From contig VGPE01000121.1 in the NCBI GenBank assembly GCA_016875645.1, forward strand, positions 1-8,090: a DNA stretch of 8,090 nt. Reading direction: 5' to 3'. Source of the stretch: Chloroflexota bacterium (GTDB taxonomy: Bacteria; Chloroflexota; Limnocylindria; Limnocylindrales; CSP1-4). Shown here one piece after another: positions 5,559 to 8,090 of this stretch (position 1 is its first letter; each line of letters begins with the position of its first letter). The position numbers and the translations under genes are program-made. Below the pieces are notes generated by a model. That model saw only the letters and a list, made by a program, of their open reading frames with translations, was not told the DNA's origin and ran no database searches.

Positions 5559-6458
5559 ATGTTCGGACGTGACGCCCTCCGGGGCATCATCCCGCCACTC
5601 GCGACCCCGCTGACCCCGGCCGAGGACGTGGACCGGGCCGGGATGGGCCGCCTGGTCGAGTACGTGCTGGCCGGCGGGAGCCACGGCGTCTTCGTCCTCG
5701 GTGGAACGGGCGAGTTCGCGTTTCTCGATGAGCGCCAGCGCGCCGCCGCGATCGAGGCGGCCGTCGAGGCGGTCAACGGCCGGGTGCCCGTGATCGCCGG
5801 CGTGTCGGCGGTCGGCACGCGGCAGGCGATCGCGCATGCCCGGCGCGCGCAGGCGGCCGGCGCCGACTTCATCATCGCGACCGTGCCCTACTTCGGCAGC
5901 TCGGCCCTGGACCAGTCGTGGATCGAGGCGCACGTCCGCGCCATCGCGGAGGCGACCGGTGCCCAGACGATGCTCTACAACGTCCCGCCACTCCTGCGAG
6001 ACATCGAGCCAACCACGATCGAGCGGCTCGCGGCGCTGCCGGGCGTGGTCGGGATGAAGGACTCGGCATCCATCATCCACGTCCAGGACGTCCTCTTCCG
6101 GACGCGGCAGACCGGGTTCCGTGTGCTGGTTGGCATGGAGTATCACGTCGTGGCGGCGCTGCTGGTGGGCGCGCACGGGGCCACGCCATCACCTGCCAAC
6201 CTGATCCCGGGCCGGTACGTGGAGATGTACGAGCGGGCGCAGGCCAGCGACCGCGACGGCGCCCTCGCGATCCAGGAGGAAACGAACCGCTTCGTCGACG
6301 TGTTTGACGCCCTTCCGGTCTGGAACGCCGCGGTCAAGACCGCGCTCCATCTCATGGGGATCTGCGGCCCGACGACCGCCGCACCGGTGCCGAAATCCAC
6401 GCCCGACGAGGTCGAGCAGATCCGGGCGCACCTCGCGCGCGCCGGAATGCTGTCCTGA
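5559..6458 (+). CDS. DapA-superfamily aldolase/dehydratase (dihydrodipicolinate synthase-like), not DapA itself
   Basis: This complete 299-residue class I lyase has a TIM barrel. The Schiff-base lysine is Lys167 in GVVGMKDSA (162-170); the proton-relay Tyr140 lies in LYNVPP (139-144), and the second conserved aromatic is VPYFGSS (109-115). The substrate loop is GGTGEF (48-53), where DapA has GTTGES; GGTGEF resembles 5-dehydro-4-deoxyglucarate dehydratase-type members, but those usually do not carry YNVP. The Arg that follows YNVPS in DapA and binds the aspartate-semialdehyde carboxylate is Leu145 here. Together these argue against lysine biosynthesis and for cleavage or dehydration of another 2-oxo acid. 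GAHGATPSPANLIPG (204-218) is the usual late-barrel loop. The ATG start fits the family N-terminus (LRGIIPPLATPLT), with only a weak Shine-Dalgarno. It ends eight bases before the next gene, so the two are surely one operon. Confidence 0.9.
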   Translation: MFGRDALRGIIPPLATPLTPAEDVDRAGMGRLVEYVLAGGSHGVFVLGGTGEFAFLDERQRAAAIEAAVEAVNGRVPVIAGVSAVGTRQAIAHARRAQAAGADFIIATVPYFGSSALDQSWIEAHVRAIAEATGAQTMLYNVPPLLRDIEPTTIERLAALPGVVGMKDSASIIHVQDVLFRTRQTGFRVLVGMEYHVVAALLVGAHGATPSPANLIPGRYVEMYERAQASDRDGALAIQEETNRFVDVFDALPVWNAAVKTALHLMGICGPTTAAPVPKSTPDEVEQIRAHLARAGMLS

Positions 6459-6466
6459 GCCAGTCC

Positions 6467-7753
6467 GTGGCGACGGGGGCCGCGCGCGCGCCGCTCAAGA
6501 TCTCGACCCAGGAACGGGTCGGTGTCCTGGCCGACTGCACTCGCGACGAATACGAGCGGCGCCTTGGCCGCCTGCGCGAGGAGATGGACCGTGCCGGGGT
6601 CGACGCGCTCCTGCTGACCTCCGAGACCAACGTCCGCTATGCAACCGCGCTCTACGAGCTCGGCTGGATCATCCCCGCCTATTTCCATGCGGCCGTCATC
6701 CCGCGGGCACCGGAGCTGCCGCCGGCGGTGTTCGTCCCCGACGGCGACCAGGTCCAGGCGCAGGGCTCGTGGGTCGAGACGGTCGTGCGCTGGGACTTCC
6801 CGGTCGGCTTCTACACCGGCCGCGTCGGCGATTCGCTCGTGGATGCGCTCGTTGGCTGGCTGGACCGGCTCGGGCTTGGCGCCGGCACCATCGCGACCGA
6901 GCTCGGGGCGCACGCCCGGCTCGGGCTCTCCATCGAGATCTTCGACGCGCTGCGTGCGCGGCTGCTGGAGGCTCGCTGGCGCGACTGCGGCGATGTCGTC
7001 TGGCCCGTCCGGATGATCAAGTCCAGCGAGGAGATCCGGCGACTGAGCGAGGCCGGCCGCATCTCATGCCTGGGCGTTCGGGCCGGCTTCGAGGCGCTCC
7101 AGGATGGCGCCACGGAGCGCGACATCGCGAACGTGATGGCGGCCACGATGCACGAAGCCGGCGGGGGCGAGATCCGCTTCCTATCGCTCTACGCGGGCCC
7201 GCACCGCGCGCTCTGGGCGGATTCCATCCCGCGCCGGGAGTCGGTCCTGCGGCCTGGAGGCCTGCTCCAGTTCGATGGCGGCTGCACATACGACGGCTAC
7301 TTCTGCGACTTCAAACGGATGGCCGCGCTGGGCGAGCCGACCGCCGACCGGCGCCGCTTCTTCGAGATCGCGCGGGCGGCCGAGCAGGCCGCCATCGACG
7401 CCATCGCGCCTGGCGTTCCCTGCGGTGAGGTGTACGAGGCGTCGCAGCGGGTCATCCGGGCAGCCGGCTATACCGAATGGGTCGCCGCGTGCCAGGCCAT
7501 GGGCTGGTCGGGAATCGGGCATGGCCTCGGGCTCGACATCCACGAGCAGCCAGGGCTCTCGATCGGCAACACGACGCCGTTGGCCGCGGGCATGGTGCTC
7601 GCGGTGGAGCCGTTCTTCTTCCACGACGGGCGCTTTCCACTCTGGGAGGCGGAAGGAAAGTACGGGCTCGAGGACGTCGTCCTGGTCACCGAGGGCGGCG
7701 CCCAGCTGCTCACGCCGGACTCGCTGATCAGCCGCGATCTCTGGGTGGCCTGA
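6467..7753 (+). CDS. M24 family metallohydrolase (Xaa-Pro dipeptidase/aminopeptidase P or creatinase type)
   Basis: This complete 428-residue protein has a creatinase-type N-terminal domain (LREEMDRAGVDALLLTSETNVRYATALYE starts at 36, quoted here in part: MDRAGVDALLL and TNVRYATAL) and a pita-bread catalytic domain from about 185. All five dinuclear-metal ligands of M24 peptidases can be placed: Asp270 (LLQFDGG), Asp281 (GYFCDFKR), His352 (GIGHGLGLDIHEQP), Glu381 (LAVEPFFF) and Glu402 (GLEDVVLVT). His359 in DIHEQP matches the second conserved histidine. Full metal ligands favour a metallopeptidase over metal-free creatinase. The DFKR text, where aminopeptidase P usually reads D(I/F)(T/S)RT, and the GGC text after Asp270 hint at a divergent substrate. 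The GTG at 6467 lies eight bases after the lyase stop without a clear Shine-Dalgarno, suggesting translational coupling; it gives about 25 residues before the first family helix, so a later start cannot be excluded. There is no signal peptide. Confidence 0.9.
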   Translation: MATGAARAPLKISTQERVGVLADCTRDEYERRLGRLREEMDRAGVDALLLTSETNVRYATALYELGWIIPAYFHAAVIPRAPELPPAVFVPDGDQVQAQGSWVETVVRWDFPVGFYTGRVGDSLVDALVGWLDRLGLGAGTIATELGAHARLGLSIEIFDALRARLLEARWRDCGDVVWPVRMIKSSEEIRRLSEAGRISCLGVRAGFEALQDGATERDIANVMAATMHEAGGGEIRFLSLYAGPHRALWADSIPRRESVLRPGGLLQFDGGCTYDGYFCDFKRMAALGEPTADRRRFFEIARAAEQAAIDAIAPGVPCGEVYEASQRVIRAAGYTEWVAACQAMGWSGIGHGLGLDIHEQPGLSIGNTTPLAAGMVLAVEPFFFHDGRFPLWEAEGKYGLEDVVLVTEGGAQLLTPDSLISRDLWVA

Positions 7754-7938
7754 GCCGAGTCGCCCTTCGGGCCCCGGTGGACCTCGCGACGCGAACGGCG
7801 CATCGATTCCGGGGCTCCAGGGAAGGAGTCCGCGTCAGCCGATCGCTCCACGGATCCGAAGGGGCTTGCGGCATGGACCCGGAGGGACCGTTGCGAGCGC
7901 CGCGCACCGGTGGCCCTGATCGATGTGCGATGCATGGC

Positions 7939-7975
7939 GGGCCACGGGGCTCGCGACGCGCCCACCCCGTGGCCC
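7939..7975 (+). terminator. Large inverted repeat (11-bp arms), possible transcript-end structure
   Basis: GGGCCACGGGG (7939-7949) and CCCCGTGGCCC (7965-7975) are perfect inverted repeats with a 15-base loop. This is the strongest stem in the window, about 185 bases after the M24 stop. No T-run follows (CTTGCC), so it is not a standard intrinsic terminator; it could still end or protect the operon mRNA, or be a protein-binding site. Its CCACGGGG core matches the inverted repeat at 3653-3669. Confidence 0.45.
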
Positions 7976-7993
7976 CTTGCCGTGGCCCCTTGG
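7968..7993. repeat. 13-bp tandem duplication, 12 of 13 identical
   Basis: CGTGGCCCCTTGC (7968-7980) is followed directly by CGTGGCCCCTTGG (7981-7993). The first copy overlaps the right arm of the large inverted repeat. The second copy provides a competing arm: 7980-7988 can pair with 7939-7947 over nine bases. Confidence 0.8.
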
Positions 7994-8023
7994 CGAGCGC
8001 CCAGAGGGCCAAGTGTCAGCGCC

Positions 8024-8077
8024 TCCCGGTCACTGGAGGGTCGGCGTGGAGCGGGAGTGCCACCGCATCCCGGTCAC
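8024..8077. repeat. 10-bp direct repeat TCCCGGTCAC
   Basis: Exact copies lie at 8024-8033 and 8068-8077, 44 bases apart start to start. Extending three bases upstream gives 12 of 13 matches (GCCTCCCGGTCAC and GCATCCCGGTCAC). CAGCGCC also recurs at 8018-8023 onward in part and at the window edge. This may be spaced protein-binding sites or the edge of a repeat cluster that continues beyond the window; chance is possible. Confidence 0.4.
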
Positions 8078-8090
8078 CGATACCAGCGCC

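Larger units (their letters stand above)
7754..8090. other. Non-coding stretch with inverted and direct repeats
   Basis: No reading frame here has the strong third-position G/C preference of the neighbouring genes, and no family motif is visible in six frames. It holds a short GCCC-TTC-GGGC hairpin at 7762-7772 just after the M24 stop, the 11-bp inverted repeat at 7939-7975, a near-exact 13-bp tandem duplication at 7968-7993, a CTTGGC/GCCAAG hairpin (7989-7994 with 8008-8013) and a repeated 10-mer near the edge. It is likely a 3'-untranslated and intergenic region with possible transcript-end structures. Confidence 0.6.

Noticed and set aside
8016..8090. Possible 3' end of a minus-strand gene (24 codons then TGA at the right edge)
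   Set aside because: Other frames are also open here, third-position G/C is lower than in the real genes, and no motif is visible. It cannot be decided without flanking sequence.
7873..8090. Plus-strand frame from an ATG open to the right edge
   Set aside because: Lower third-position G/C than the neighbouring genes, no Shine-Dalgarno, an Arg/Pro/Gly-rich product, and it runs through the inverted repeat and tandem duplication.
8000..8090. tRNA-like folding considered near the right edge
   Set aside because: No T-loop consensus and no acceptor-stem pairing of the right length on either strand.

Overview
This is a GC-rich window (about 70% G+C by eye) with very strong G/C bias at third codon positions, many GTG starts and few AT-rich promoter-like stretches. 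That fits an environmental high-GC bacterium such as Chloroflexota or Actinomycetota, but nothing in the window fixes the taxon. I see no tRNA, rRNA, CRISPR, transposase or phage gene.

Layout: there are seven protein genes in two divergent groups that meet at a 252-base intergenic region (3598-3849). Leftward on the minus strand, in order of transcription, are a medium-chain dehydrogenase lacking the usual zinc ligands (3597-2494), an aminoglycoside-phosphotransferase-fold kinase (2408-1410), a DUF3830 cyclophilin-like protein (1255-782) and a class V PLP aminotransferase running off the left edge (757-1). Rightward on the plus strand are a D-aminoacylase-type amidohydrolase (3850-5424), a DapA-superfamily lyase (5559-6458) and an M24 creatinase/Xaa-Pro-dipeptidase-type hydrolase (6467-7753). 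The last 337 bases (7754-8090) hold no gene I can support, but they contain a strong inverted repeat and short duplications.

How the genes may work together (inference): the amidohydrolase would release an amino acid from an N-acyl, N-carbamoyl or cyclic precursor. The M24 enzyme would cleave an imido or small amide bond. The class V enzyme would transaminate, racemise or desulfurise the product, and the DapA-type lyase would split or dehydrate a 2-oxo acid. The dehydrogenase could oxidise or reduce an intermediate. This looks like a catabolic locus for an unusual amino-acid derivative or peptide-like molecule, of unknown substrate. No transporter or regulator gene lies in the window.

The most distinctive sequence observation is at the DUF3830/aminotransferase junction. 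A 14-bp tandem repeat there creates a chain of three GTGA stop-start overlaps with two five-codon reading frames between the genes. Other points are non-canonical key residues in four enzymes (Glu for the catalytic Asp in the kinase, Asp for the zinc-ligand Cys in the amidohydrolase, Leu for the substrate Arg in the lyase, and a Cys-free SAGTE motif in the dehydrogenase). Three inverted repeats lie in the divergent promoter region, one sharing its core with the large inverted repeat near the right edge.
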